Positions 51,353-60,579 of a stretch of DNA of 64,000 nucleotides are shown piece after piece. The notes beneath the pieces were generated by a model. That model saw only the letters and a program-made list of their open reading frames with translations. It searched no databases and was not told where the DNA came from. This stretch comes from an uncultured Collinsella sp. (GTDB lineage: Bacteria > Actinomycetota > Coriobacteriia > Coriobacteriales > Coriobacteriaceae), in the NCBI GenBank assembly GCA_900539735.1, contig UQDE01000005.1, forward strand, positions 14,876 through 78,875. The letters are read 5' to 3'. Position numbers and translations under genes: made by a program. Numbering within the stretch: the first letter of the stretch is position 1; each line of letters starts with the position of its first letter.

Positions 51353-52657
51353 CTACTTGCGCAGCGGCTTGGGCAGTGGAATGCCGGCGGCGATAACGGC
51401 CGCGATGATCATGCAGACGATACCCTTGAGTGGGAAGCACATGAGCAGCAGGCCCACGACCATGACCGGCTGACGCATGACCGCACCCATCGTCGATGCC
51501 GTGCAGACGGCGACGCAAAAGACCGGATCTGCGCCGGTGAGGATGGCAAGGCCATAGCCCAAGCTTACGCCCGAGAAGATAACTGGGAAGAAGTGGCCGC
51601 CGCGCCAACCAAGGTTGATGAGGGCGGGCGTCAGCATGGCCTTAACAAGACCGGTCGCGATAAGCACGCCAGCGGGAATGGTCAGGTAGGTTTCCATGAG
51701 CACGTCGGCCTGAGTCTCGCCGGCAAACATGGTGTAGGGCAGGACCGTGCCGCAGATGGCGAGCGCCAGACCGGCTAGCATGGCCTTGACGACAGGACGC
51801 TCCCCTATTGCATGGGCAAGCGCTTCGCTCGTGTGCTCAGAGACAAAGTACAGCCAGCCGCAGATTGTTCCGATCAACGACAGAGGGACGAGCCAGGTAA
51901 GCTCCAAGTTGCCCACCACGGCAGCCTCGAACCTGGGCATGCCCATGCCGCCGCCCATGAGCTGGCCGAGCAGCAGGTAGGTGCCCAGGCCGCCGGCAAT
52001 CGCAATGCCGTAGACCACCGTCTTTTGCGCCTTGGGCAGCTTGATGGTGATCTCGCCGGACATGGACTCATCGTCGGCGTCTTCGCCCTGGCCGTCGGCG
52101 CTACCGGCAAGCGGCGCCACAAAGCCAAAGACGGGCGCGGTAAAGAGCGCCGTCAGGGCAGCCTGGGTACCCAGCAGCGTGAGCTCCCTAAACTCGGCGC
52201 CAAAGCGACGCATGCGGTCGCCGACCCAGCTGCACAGACCGGCGATAACGCCGGTCAGGCCGGCCTCCGGTCCAATGCTTCCGCCAAACAGCAGCGGCAG
52301 CAACGCCGCGAGCGAAAGCTTGCCCAGGTTGTCGTACGGGTAGCGCCCGTCTTGCTTGACCTTGGCCATGACCTGATTGAGGTCATCGGTCTTGGTGCCT
52401 GTCATCTTTTCGTACAGACCGATTAACAGGCCGCCCAGCAGGCAGACAAAAAACGGGTACGGCAAAAAGCCAAACGGGCCGCTGGCAAGCTCGGGCGAAG
52501 CGACGCCCAGCGCGTACGGAATCTCGGTCCATAGATAGTCGATACCGTGCTCCATCGCGAAAAAGAACAGCCAGACCGCGGCACCTGCGAACGCACCGGT
52601 CACGGCAACGCTAACTAAAAACAGCGCGCGGTTTGTGGGTTTGGCAAGGTTATCCAT
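51353..52657 (-). CDS. ClC family chloride channel/transporter
   Basis: The 434-residue protein has about ten or more helices and the ClC segment GSIGPEAGLTG (family GREGP/GSxGPE region), WRGGHFFPVIFSG and an ATMGAV-like stretch (TASTMGAVMRQP). The first ClC motif GSGIP is not clear, so it is a divergent member. It probably moves chloride or fluoride. GGGAGG precedes the ATG. Confidence 0.82.
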   Translation of the reverse strand: MDNLAKPTNRALFLVSVAVTGAFAGAAVWLFFFAMEHGIDYLWTEIPYALGVASPELASGPFGFLPYPFFVCLLGGLLIGLYEKMTGTKTDDLNQVMAKVKQDGRYPYDNLGKLSLAALLPLLFGGSIGPEAGLTGVIAGLCSWVGDRMRRFGAEFRELTLLGTQAALTALFTAPVFGFVAPLAGSADGQGEDADDESMSGEITIKLPKAQKTVVYGIAIAGGLGTYLLLGQLMGGGMGMPRFEAAVVGNLELTWLVPLSLIGTICGWLYFVSEHTSEALAHAIGERPVVKAMLAGLALAICGTVLPYTMFAGETQADVLMETYLTIPAGVLIATGLVKAMLTPALINLGWRGGHFFPVIFSGVSLGYGLAILTGADPVFCVAVCTASTMGAVMRQPVMVVGLLLMCFPLKGIVCMIIAAVIAAGIPLPKPLRK

Positions 52658-52782
52658 CGGGTCCTCCCGCGGTCAAAGTCGACATAGTTATGTTTTATTG
52701 TAGAGCGAGCGTTGCCCGAACGAGCCAACCGTCTGCGCCGCAAACGGCACCATTGGGAGCCATTATGGGACAGGCTCAAGAC

Positions 52783-53316
52783 TTATCCGTTGATAATCGA
52801 GACAATCTCGCGCAAATCGTCGGCAAAGTAGATGCCGTGCTGGCGCCTCGGGCTCGAAAGCCCTTTATCGATCATGTGCCCGAGCAGCGCCTTGAGGTCG
52901 TTGTAGTAACCGTCCAGGTTATACAGGATGCACGGAGCACTCAGGTGCCCCAACGACACCGCGGACATGACCTCGGCAATCTCCTCGAGCGTGCCCGTCC
53001 CACCGGGAAAGGCGATGAACGCATCGCCGAGCTCAATCATCTTGGCCTTGCGCTCCGCCATATCGCTCGTCACGATGAGGTCGTCGATACCGTCATGTTG
53101 AAACTCGGCCTCGATAAAAAAGCTCGGCTCCACACCCGTCACGTGTCCGCCAGCATCGAGCACGCTATCGGCGAGCGCGCCCATCAGGCCCGATTTGGAC
53201 CCGCCGTATACCAGCGCGTGTCCATTGGCGCCAATCCAGTTGCCCAGCTCCTGCACCGCGGGCAGAAACGCCGGGTCATTGCCAGTGTTGGCACCCAGGT
53301 ACACGGTGATGTTCAT
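52783..53316 (-). CDS. LOG family protein (TIGR00730 type)
   Basis: The 177-residue protein has the signature PGGTGTLEE and ERKAKM, plus YGGSKSGLMG near the N-terminus. Members are nucleoside 5'-monophosphate phosphoribohydrolases, first named cytokinin-activating enzymes. ATG 53316 follows AGGGAG. It is downstream of the K+ channel gene with 34 bp between them, so possibly one operon. Confidence 0.88.
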   Translation of the reverse strand: MNITVYLGANTGNDPAFLPAVQELGNWIGANGHALVYGGSKSGLMGALADSVLDAGGHVTGVEPSFFIEAEFQHDGIDDLIVTSDMAERKAKMIELGDAFIAFPGGTGTLEEIAEVMSAVSLGHLSAPCILYNLDGYYNDLKALLGHMIDKGLSSPRRQHGIYFADDLREIVSIING

Positions 53317-53350
53317 ATTTGTCTCCCTGTTGTGGCGCACGACGCTCGTC

Positions 53351-53776
53351 TTAGCGCTGGCGTCGACGATACTCGCGCACGCGACGCGAAAGATCGGCAA
53401 GCTCGTCGCGATCGAGCTCTTCCAAATGCTCCAGATCATCCATAAAGCGCGCCATGGTGTCCTTTTGACGCATCTTGATAAGCGTATTGCAGTAGTTCAC
53501 CGCCACACCCGTGAGCATGGCGATGTAGAAGATGCTGATAACGCTCAGAATGACGGTAATGGCGCGGGCAACCGGTGTCTCGGCCGGAATGTCACCAAAG
53601 CCGATGGTCGAGACCGTCTCAAAGCTAAACCACAGGCCATCGCCAAACGTGAGGGTCGTGGGCTCGGACAGCCAGACGGCCGTCGAGCACAGCAGATAGA
53701 AGACGAGGAACAGCTCCGTAATGCGCACAAAGCCCGCCTGGCGCAACACGTCGGCAAGCGTCCTGAGCTTTTTCAT
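53351..53776 (-). CDS. Two-TM potassium channel
   Basis: The 141-residue protein has two helices (about 18-36 and 72-97) with the pore and filter TVSTIGFGDI between them, a Kcs/MthK-like core. A basic and acidic C-terminal tail (about 105-141) could oligomerise. ATG 53776 follows AAGGGG. It would conduct K+ and so complements the Kup transporter. Confidence 0.88.
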   Translation of the reverse strand: MKKLRTLADVLRQAGFVRITELFLVFYLLCSTAVWLSEPTTLTFGDGLWFSFETVSTIGFGDIPAETPVARAITVILSVISIFYIAMLTGVAVNYCNTLIKMRQKDTMARFMDDLEHLEELDRDELADLSRRVREYRRRQR

Positions 53777-53855
53777 CGCGACCCCTTCCACGGACGACCA
53801 ATCACGTTCGCTCGGTATTGTCCCACAACCGTCAGTTAGGGACGTTCCTTTTGTG

Positions 53856-53886
53856 CCGGCAGAAAGGGACTGTCCCCAACTGCCGG
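53856..53886. repeat. Palindrome with GGGACTGTCCC core, distant copy
   Basis: Arms CCGGCAG and CTGCCGG enclose GGGACTGTCCC. The core matches the palindrome at 28701-28733 while the outer arms differ. It lies between the K+ channel and the sensor kinase. Confidence 0.65.
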
Positions 53887-53973
53887 GCGGAACCGTTTAG
53901 CGGTGCCGCTGCCGGCTGGGCAGGCTGAGCTGGTATCCTTATGCGGTAATGTCTCGATTCGTTAGGATTGCAT

Positions 53974-56778
53974 GTGAGAGCTGCCACTGTCCTTCGTTCA
54001 GTTATATGTCGCACCCTGGCCGCCGCGCTTACCGCGCTCGCCGTACTGAGCGCCGTCGCGCCCGCCCCTGTCTTTGCCGCCGACTCCGATCAGCAGGTCA
54101 AAACGGTCCGTGTCGGCTGGCTCGTCAACAACGAGGGCTTCCAGGACGGCACCCCCGGCGAGCGTCTCTCGGGATGGGGTTACGAGTACCTCCAGACTCT
54201 GTCGTACTACACGCCCGGCTGGCGGTACGAATACGTCTCCGGCACCTTCACCGAGCTTATGGACATGCTCGAGGCGGGCGAGATCGACCTCATGCCCAAC
54301 ATCTCCTACTCCGAGGAACGCGCCCAAAAGCTGCTCTTTTCCTCGAACCCCGAGGGCACCGAGCGCTACTTCATCTGGGCCAAGCCCGATCGCGACGATC
54401 TGGCCAAGGGTGACCCCCGAGCGCTCCAAGGCCTTACCATCGGCTGCAACCCCGACGTTATGCAAACCTTCGTTGGCCAGCAGTGGCTCGCCAACGAAGG
54501 CATTACCTGCACCTATAAAGAAATCGACACTGGCGGTGCCCTCTTTGACTCGCTCGCAAACAACGAGGTCGATGCCATCATCATGAACGACACGACCTCG
54601 TCGCCCAGCGCCTCCCCCATGTTCTACATTGGTTCGAGCGACTACTTTTTTGCCGTCCCCAAAAGCCGCCCCGACCTGATGGACGACATCAATGCCGCCA
54701 TGTCGGCAATCGCCCGCGTCAACCCACGCTATATCGACGAAGTCAAATCTAACTACTCGGCCCAAAACAGCGGTTCATCATCGCTCAACGGCCCCGAACG
54801 TTCCTGGCTCAAAACAAATGACAACACCATCACGCTCGGCTACATTACGGGCAGACTCCCCTACTGCAACGAAGACGAAAACGGCGAAATGGAAGGCTCG
54901 CTCGCATCGCTTGCGACGACGTTGCACGATAAATTTGGCATTACGGTCAAAACCGTCGCCTTTGATAGCTACAAGATGATGTCAAAGGCCCTGTCAAAGG
55001 GAAGCATAGACGTTGTGCTGCCGGTATACCGAGATTACTGGTTTGCCGAGCAATCAGGCGTTGTGCAGTCGGTATCGTTGGGGACCATATCCCTCACCGC
55101 CATCCACACCGGCAGCGACCTGAACAAAGACCTTCAGAACATCGCCTGTACCAAATCATCGTTTGTCAACAAAAATGCACTTGAAAGCCTGTTCCCCACA
55201 GCGACCGTGACCGAATACCAATCCGACGATGAAGCGTTCGACGCCCTCAGAAAGGGAACGGCGCACTGCATCGTCGCTCCCAGCTCACGCATAAAAACCA
55301 TCGGCGACCGTCATGATCTCAAGGACTACGAGACGGTCGAGCTCCCTGACACCTGTGAGCTCTCGTGCTGGATTTCGCGCGGAAAGCCCGAGCTGCTGGG
55401 AATCATCAACAAGGGCATCATCAATGCCGGAGAATCGCTCTCCGCAAGCAATTACTCATCCACGTCGTACACGACCCAGGAATCAGACACGCTTCAATTC
55501 CTTTTTCGCAACCGCACCGCCATTGCCGCTACCCTCATCGGTATGTTGTCGGTCGGCATCGTCCTGCTCATCTGGGCGCTCGTGCGCGCTCGAACCGAGC
55601 GCAAAAAAGCAGACGCTGCCAACGCCGCTAAGACGGCATTCCTCACGCGCATGAGCCACGACATCCGTACGCCGCTCAACGGTATCCTGGGCCTTATCGA
55701 GATCGAGGAATTGAAGGAAGGCGATATCAAGGTCGCCCGCGAGAGCCGTGCCAAGGCGCGCGTTGCCGCCAATCACCTGCTCTCGCTGATCAACGACATC
55801 CTCGAGATGGGCAAAATCGAAGACCGCAAGCTAACACTGGAGCATGCGCCTTTTAACCTCAAAGAGCTCTGTGACGATACACTGGTGCTGTGCAAGCTCC
55901 GCGCGTCCAGTAACGGCATCACCATGCAGGACAATAGTCTGCCGTACGCCACGGGGCCATACATGATCGGCAGTCCCACCCATATCCGACAGATCATGAT
56001 CAACCTGTTAGACAACAGCATTAAGTACAACAAGCACGGCGGCTCCGTCACCTTTAGTTCAAAGACCAAGCCACTCGATAACGGGCGCGCGCTCTTTTGC
56101 TTTAGCGTTTCGGATACCGGCATTGGCATGACTCCCAAGTTTTTAAAGCATATCTATGAGCCGTTTGCCCAAGAAGGTGACGATGCGCGCAGCAAGTTCC
56201 AAGGAACCGGCATGGGCATGCCAATCGTCAAGTCGCTTATTGAGCTGATGGGCGGCACCATCGAAGTCACCAGTGAGCTCCATGTGGGCACCTCGTTCTA
56301 CGTGGAGATTCCGCTCGATATCGACGAGAATCCCCAGGCGCGGGCGAATACGGTTGAGAGTGCGCCCGACTGCTCGCTCGCCGACATGAACGTGCTGCTC
56401 GCCGAAGACAACGAATTGAATGCCGAGATTGCCCAGACGCTGCTAGAATCCGAGGGCGTCGTGGTCACCCGCGCCGCCAACGGCAACGAGGTCGTCGATC
56501 TGTACCTGTCGCATCCCGCCGGCAGCTTCGATGCGATCCTGATGGACATTATGATGCCGGGCATGGACGGCTATGAGGCAACCCGCACGATTCGTCTGAG
56601 CGAGAAGGTCGATGCAGCCGATATCCCCATCATCGCGCTCACCGCCAATGCCTTTGCCGAGGACGCCAAGGCGGCACACGATGCCGGCATGAACGCCCAT
56701 TTGTCCAAACCGCTCGACTTTAACAAGCTCAAAAACATACTTGCCCGCATCAAGAAAAACGGATTCGTTTCGCTATAG
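53974..56778 (+). CDS. Hybrid sensor histidine kinase with two fused SBP3-type sensor domains
   Basis: The 934-residue protein has a signal peptide (to about residue 35, ending PVFAAD), two periplasmic-binding-protein type-3-like domains (about 40-255 and 278-490), one membrane helix (about 515-536), HisKA with MSHDIRTPLN (His562), an ATPase domain (NLLDNSIKYN, DTGIGM, GTGMGM) and a receiver domain with phospho-acceptor Asp858 in DIMMPG. It resembles EvgS/BvgS. It senses small solutes outside the cell and passes phosphate to a partner not seen here. GTG 53974 with AGGA upstream is chosen over a TTG two codons earlier. Confidence 0.92.
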   Translation: MRAATVLRSVICRTLAAALTALAVLSAVAPAPVFAADSDQQVKTVRVGWLVNNEGFQDGTPGERLSGWGYEYLQTLSYYTPGWRYEYVSGTFTELMDMLEAGEIDLMPNISYSEERAQKLLFSSNPEGTERYFIWAKPDRDDLAKGDPRALQGLTIGCNPDVMQTFVGQQWLANEGITCTYKEIDTGGALFDSLANNEVDAIIMNDTTSSPSASPMFYIGSSDYFFAVPKSRPDLMDDINAAMSAIARVNPRYIDEVKSNYSAQNSGSSSLNGPERSWLKTNDNTITLGYITGRLPYCNEDENGEMEGSLASLATTLHDKFGITVKTVAFDSYKMMSKALSKGSIDVVLPVYRDYWFAEQSGVVQSVSLGTISLTAIHTGSDLNKDLQNIACTKSSFVNKNALESLFPTATVTEYQSDDEAFDALRKGTAHCIVAPSSRIKTIGDRHDLKDYETVELPDTCELSCWISRGKPELLGIINKGIINAGESLSASNYSSTSYTTQESDTLQFLFRNRTAIAATLIGMLSVGIVLLIWALVRARTERKKADAANAAKTAFLTRMSHDIRTPLNGILGLIEIEELKEGDIKVARESRAKARVAANHLLSLINDILEMGKIEDRKLTLEHAPFNLKELCDDTLVLCKLRASSNGITMQDNSLPYATGPYMIGSPTHIRQIMINLLDNSIKYNKHGGSVTFSSKTKPLDNGRALFCFSVSDTGIGMTPKFLKHIYEPFAQEGDDARSKFQGTGMGMPIVKSLIELMGGTIEVTSELHVGTSFYVEIPLDIDENPQARANTVESAPDCSLADMNVLLAEDNELNAEIAQTLLESEGVVVTRAANGNEVVDLYLSHPAGSFDAILMDIMMPGMDGYEATRTIRLSEKVDAADIPIIALTANAFAEDAKAAHDAGMNAHLSKPLDFNKLKNILARIKKNGFVSL

Positions 56779-56820
56779 TTTGTGCTCAACCACCACGCAC
56801 GACCAGAAAGGAAACCAACG

Positions 56821-57300
56821 ATGTTTAGGCCCTTACGTCGAAAGAAACGCGCCATCACTGACGAGGAAGCGCGTGAACTGCTCGCTACCTGCAAGCGCGG
56901 CGTCTTTGCCGTCAACGGCGACGATGGCTACCCGTACGCCATCCCCGTCAACTACTTCTTTGACGCCGAGCGCGACAAGATTTATTTCCATGGCGCCAAG
57001 GCTGGCCACAAGGTCGACGCACTCAAGCGCGATGACAAGGTCTGCTTTACCGTTTACGGCAACGAGTGGTACCAGGACGGCGACTGGGCTCCCTACGTTA
57101 TGAGTACCGTGGTCTTTGGCCGTTGTCGCCTGGCAAATGACACCCCCGCGTTTATCGAGGACAAAGTCCGCCAGCTCGCGCTTAAGTACTACCCTTCCGC
57201 CGAAGAAGTCGAAGAGGAAATCGCCAAGGACATTAAGGGCGTCCAGCTCTACGAGATTTCGATTGAGCATCTCTGCGGTAAGCAGATTCAGGAAAAGTAA
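56821..57300 (+). CDS. PNPOx-fold flavin-binding protein (NimA-like)
   Basis: The 159-residue protein is of the pyridoxamine 5'-phosphate oxidase/NimA split-barrel group. It has the GVFAVNGDDGYPYAIPVNYFFD start and the KVCFTVYG strand. It likely binds FMN and reduces small molecules, perhaps nitro-compounds. ATG 56821 follows AAAGGAAACC. Confidence 0.85.
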   Translation: MFRPLRRKKRAITDEEARELLATCKRGVFAVNGDDGYPYAIPVNYFFDAERDKIYFHGAKAGHKVDALKRDDKVCFTVYGNEWYQDGDWAPYVMSTVVFGRCRLANDTPAFIEDKVRQLALKYYPSAEEVEEEIAKDIKGVQLYEISIEHLCGKQIQEK

Positions 57301-57328
57301 GCCTCAAGAGCAGACGTCACAAATAGCA

Positions 57329-57368
57329 ATATGGCCCGGTTCCAACCCACCTTGGAACCGGGCCATAT
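57329..57368. terminator. Hairpin between PNPOx gene and second kinase
   Basis: A perfect 17-bp stem (57329-57345 with 57352-57368) around CCCACC lies between convergent genes. No T-run is present. Confidence 0.65.
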
Positions 57369-57370
57369 GC

Positions 57371-59563
57371 TTATAAAGCGTCGGTGGCGATGTGCGCAAG
57401 CGCCTCGACGAGCTCCTGCGAGCTCACAGGCTTGCTCAGGTGCGCGTTCATGCCCGCCTCACGCGAAAGCCTGCGGTCGTCGGCAAAGGCGTTGGCGCTT
57501 ACAGCGATAATCGGCGTGATCGCGGCATCCTCGCGATTGAGCGCTCGAATCCGACGCGTGGCCTCAAGGCCATCGATACCGGGCATCATGATGTCCATCA
57601 ACACCACGTCGTACTCGTGCGGCGCGCTCGCGGCAAACATCTCGACGGCAGACTCGCCATCCTTAGCATGCGTCACGACGGCGCCGGCGCGGGCGAGCGT
57701 AAACTGTGCAATCTCGGCATTCAGGTCGTTATCCTCTACGAGCAAAACGCGCAAGCCCTGGAGCGCATCGCCATCGCCCGCATCCGCGCGAACTGCCTGA
57801 GGAATCTCGGAGCGTTTGCATTTCTCGAACGGCAGACGGATGGTAAACGTCGTCCCCTGCCCCAAGACGCTCGTAAAGCTCATGGTTCCGCCCATAAGCT
57901 CGACCAACTGTTTTGCGATAGGCGCGCCCAGGCCAGTCCCCGATGAGGCGCCTTCCACCTGTTGCTCCTCGCGGCAAAACGGCTCGTAGAGGTGCTGTTG
58001 GAACTCCTCGCTCATGCCAATACCGTTATCGGCGATCGTGTATTCATAGACGGGGACGCCATCCGCTGGCTCCACCTCGCGGCACACCAGGCGGACATAG
58101 CCGCCCTGGCGGTTGTACTTGACGGCATTGCCGGCAATATTGAGCAACAAGCGCTTGAGGTGCGTCACGCTCACCCGCGCATAGGGATGATTAAGCGTCT
58201 GCTGGTCGCAGATAATTGTCACCAGACGCTCCTCGGCCTGGCGCTCCAGAATATCGCGCACTTCACAGTTGAGGGCCACCAAATTTATGGGCACGAGGTT
58301 CAGGTCGACCTGCCCGCTCTCCAGGCGACTCATATCGAGTGCCTCGTTGGCAAGGTCGAGCAGCAGTCCCGATGCCGTCCAGATTTTTGAGCGGCACTCA
58401 GTCTGTTGTTGCAGATCGTCCGCATTGGCATTGCCAACCTCGACCATGCCGCGAATGCCGTTGATGGGCGTGTGCAGATCGTGGCTCATGCGACGCAGAA
58501 ACTCCGTCTTTGCCGAGTTGGCGGACGAGGCCTCGCGCGCAGCTTTTGCCAACTTGTCGCCGTAATCGCGCTCCTGCTGCAGCAGATCCGTCAGGTGCCT
58601 GCGATCGGCGCGGCGGCGCACCATCACCACTGCGGCAATAGCGCCGCCATACAGCACCAACACGCTTGCGACAACAGCGGCAACTGCCTCGAAATAATGC
58701 TGCGCCGGAGCATACGTGTACACGTAAAACTCTCGCGCTTTGCCATACGAGCCCAGATACCACTCACCCCCGACGTTGACCAGTCGGACCTCGCCAGCCG
58801 GGCAGCGTTCCTTAATACCGTCGACTATGAGTGAATCCGTCGCAGGCAACTCAAACACGCCCAATACGGTGGGCTCGACAGCATTGGTCGCAACAACCTT
58901 GCCGTCGTTTTCGATCACGATATCGCCGCTGTCGATGGTCTCGTAGCCATCGAGCAAGCTCTGCAGCTTGAGCGTGTTGCTCGCAACCGCCTTGGCGCTC
59001 TGGTGCCTCACCGCGACAACGATACCGTCACCGTCCTGGCGGGCGACGCAACCAATGTCCGCGACCGAATCGTCCGCAAGTGTGATGCGAGCGGTATAAG
59101 ACTTGAGCGGATAGCTCGCCACTTCCAGCACGGGTGCTTCTTTGAGATACGTTGCGAGTGACTCGTAGTTCACATCATCCGTCGAGGCCTCTGCCACCAG
59201 GTTACCCGACGCGTCCATCACGATGAGCGCGCTCACGTTAAACTGGTCAGTATATTGCTCCAGCGTGACACCATCCGCTGAGCCGTCGCGCTCCATATCG
59301 CGCGCCACCTCGCCGGCAATCTCCATTACGCGGATTAGATTTTTGGTCGCATAGGCGCTGTTGAACGCATCGTAGGAGAGGCTCTGCGTTGCCACGTAGT
59401 CGACAACGTCGGAAAAGCGCTGCTCGGCCTGAACGGTCGCGTAACCATAACTTGCCATGCCGGCTGCAACAGAAAGTGCTATCCCCAGCAGGGCGATAAG
59501 CGGCCACATCCACGCCACACGATTGCCCTGCTCCTCTGCGACGTGATCAGGCATATCGATCAT
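57371..59563 (-). CDS. Hybrid sensor histidine kinase with extracytoplasmic sensor
   Basis: The 730-residue protein has two membrane helices (about 18-40 and 292-315) enclosing a 250-residue extracytoplasmic region that may be a CACHE-type sensor. Then follow HisKA with MSHDLHTPINGI (His361, where Arg is replaced by His), an ATPase domain (NIAGNAVKYN, DNGIGM, GTGLGA) and a receiver domain with Asp657 in DIMMPG. Its start overlaps the stop of the SBP gene in ATGA, so they are translationally coupled. The SBP protein probably delivers the ligand. Confidence 0.92.
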   Translation of the reverse strand: MIDMPDHVAEEQGNRVAWMWPLIALLGIALSVAAGMASYGYATVQAEQRFSDVVDYVATQSLSYDAFNSAYATKNLIRVMEIAGEVARDMERDGSADGVTLEQYTDQFNVSALIVMDASGNLVAEASTDDVNYESLATYLKEAPVLEVASYPLKSYTARITLADDSVADIGCVARQDGDGIVVAVRHQSAKAVASNTLKLQSLLDGYETIDSGDIVIENDGKVVATNAVEPTVLGVFELPATDSLIVDGIKERCPAGEVRLVNVGGEWYLGSYGKAREFYVYTYAPAQHYFEAVAAVVASVLVLYGGAIAAVVMVRRRADRRHLTDLLQQERDYGDKLAKAAREASSANSAKTEFLRRMSHDLHTPINGIRGMVEVGNANADDLQQQTECRSKIWTASGLLLDLANEALDMSRLESGQVDLNLVPINLVALNCEVRDILERQAEERLVTIICDQQTLNHPYARVSVTHLKRLLLNIAGNAVKYNRQGGYVRLVCREVEPADGVPVYEYTIADNGIGMSEEFQQHLYEPFCREEQQVEGASSGTGLGAPIAKQLVELMGGTMSFTSVLGQGTTFTIRLPFEKCKRSEIPQAVRADAGDGDALQGLRVLLVEDNDLNAEIAQFTLARAGAVVTHAKDGESAVEMFAASAPHEYDVVLMDIMMPGIDGLEATRRIRALNREDAAITPIIAVSANAFADDRRLSREAGMNAHLSKPVSSQELVEALAHIATDAL

Positions 59564-60432
59564 GACAGCCCCTCCACATCCAAAAATGGCGTGGGGTCAT
59601 CAAAATACTTGGATACGAGCCGCTCCATAGTGCCATCGGCGAGCATATCCCGGTATGCCTTGGTGAGCTTGACGTCGATGCCGCGCGTATCGTTAATATC
59701 GAAGGCGGTACCCAGACCGACCTCCAGCAGCGGTTCGTTTAGGATGCGATATGTCACGCCATAGTCTTTCTCGTAGGTGAGTAGCGACGACTCGTGCGCG
59801 GCAATAGCATCGACCAGGCCCTCGACGAGTGCCGGATTCAGATAGGAACGGTCCGAGAAGCTGTACAGCTCCTTGATTTGCGGAACGTTTTCGTTCAGCC
59901 GATTGAGCAGGATTGACTCGGGCTTGGTGGTGGACTGTACCGCCACGACCTTGCCCTCAAGATCGGCAAGCGTATAGATGTCGCTCTCGGGATCAACCGC
60001 AACCACCTGGCGACTCGCAAGGTACGGGCCGGCCCAGCGATACTCGTCCTCGCGGCCCGTCATGCTAAAGCTGCCCATAACGCAGTCGAGCTCGCCGCTC
60101 GCCAGCATGTCTTTCTTCTTTTCCCAGTCAATGAGCTGGTATTTTGGCTTGTAGCCAATGCGGGCCAGGGCTTCGGTCAGAATCTCGACGTCCAAACCGA
60201 CCGTCTCGCCGTATTCGTCGCTATACACAAACGGCGGGTAAAGGTCGCTGCCGACGTTGAGGGTCTTGAGGCCATCGTCATCGCCTTTTGCCTGCGAGGC
60301 CGTGCTTTTTGCCGAAGAGGCCGAGGCGCCGTTGCTCGACCCAGAGCAACCCGTTATCGCCACGCCAAATACACCCACTATCGCGAGCGCAAGCAATAAC
60401 GTTATGGCAACCGGGCGGCGGGGTCCTTTCAT
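59560..60432 (-). CDS. SBP3-type solute-binding lipoprotein (sensor partner)
   Basis: The 290-residue protein has a lipobox ITGC (Cys29), a Ser/Ala-rich linker and an amino-acid-type periplasmic-binding domain (SDLYPPFVYSDEYGETVGLDVEIL, AVQSTTKPESILL). It is a surface lipoprotein. The gene overlaps the kinase by 4 bp and has no ABC permease nearby, so it is more likely a sensor component than an uptake protein. ATG 60432 follows AGGAGC. Confidence 0.9.
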   Translation of the reverse strand: MKGPRRPVAITLLLALAIVGVFGVAITGCSGSSNGASASSAKSTASQAKGDDDGLKTLNVGSDLYPPFVYSDEYGETVGLDVEILTEALARIGYKPKYQLIDWEKKKDMLASGELDCVMGSFSMTGREDEYRWAGPYLASRQVVAVDPESDIYTLADLEGKVVAVQSTTKPESILLNRLNENVPQIKELYSFSDRSYLNPALVEGLVDAIAAHESSLLTYEKDYGVTYRILNEPLLEVGLGTAFDINDTRGIDVKLTKAYRDMLADGTMERLVSKYFDDPTPFLDVEGLS

Positions 60433-60527
60433 CAAGCTCCTGACGGTCCTGTTTGTTGACGGCAATGGGCTAATAATAGCAGGCGGCATACGAGAACCGC
60501 CCAATGATTACGGACGCCTTACCATGT

Positions 60528-60560
60528 GGGGCCTTCTGGCCAATCTGACCAAAAGGCCCC
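60528..60560. terminator. Hairpin between SBP gene and MalY gene
   Basis: GGGGCCTT and AAGGCCCC form an 8-bp stem with inner TGG/CCA pairing. The T-run is absent. Confidence 0.5.
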
Positions 60561-60579
60561 TATACACAGCGAACGTTTG

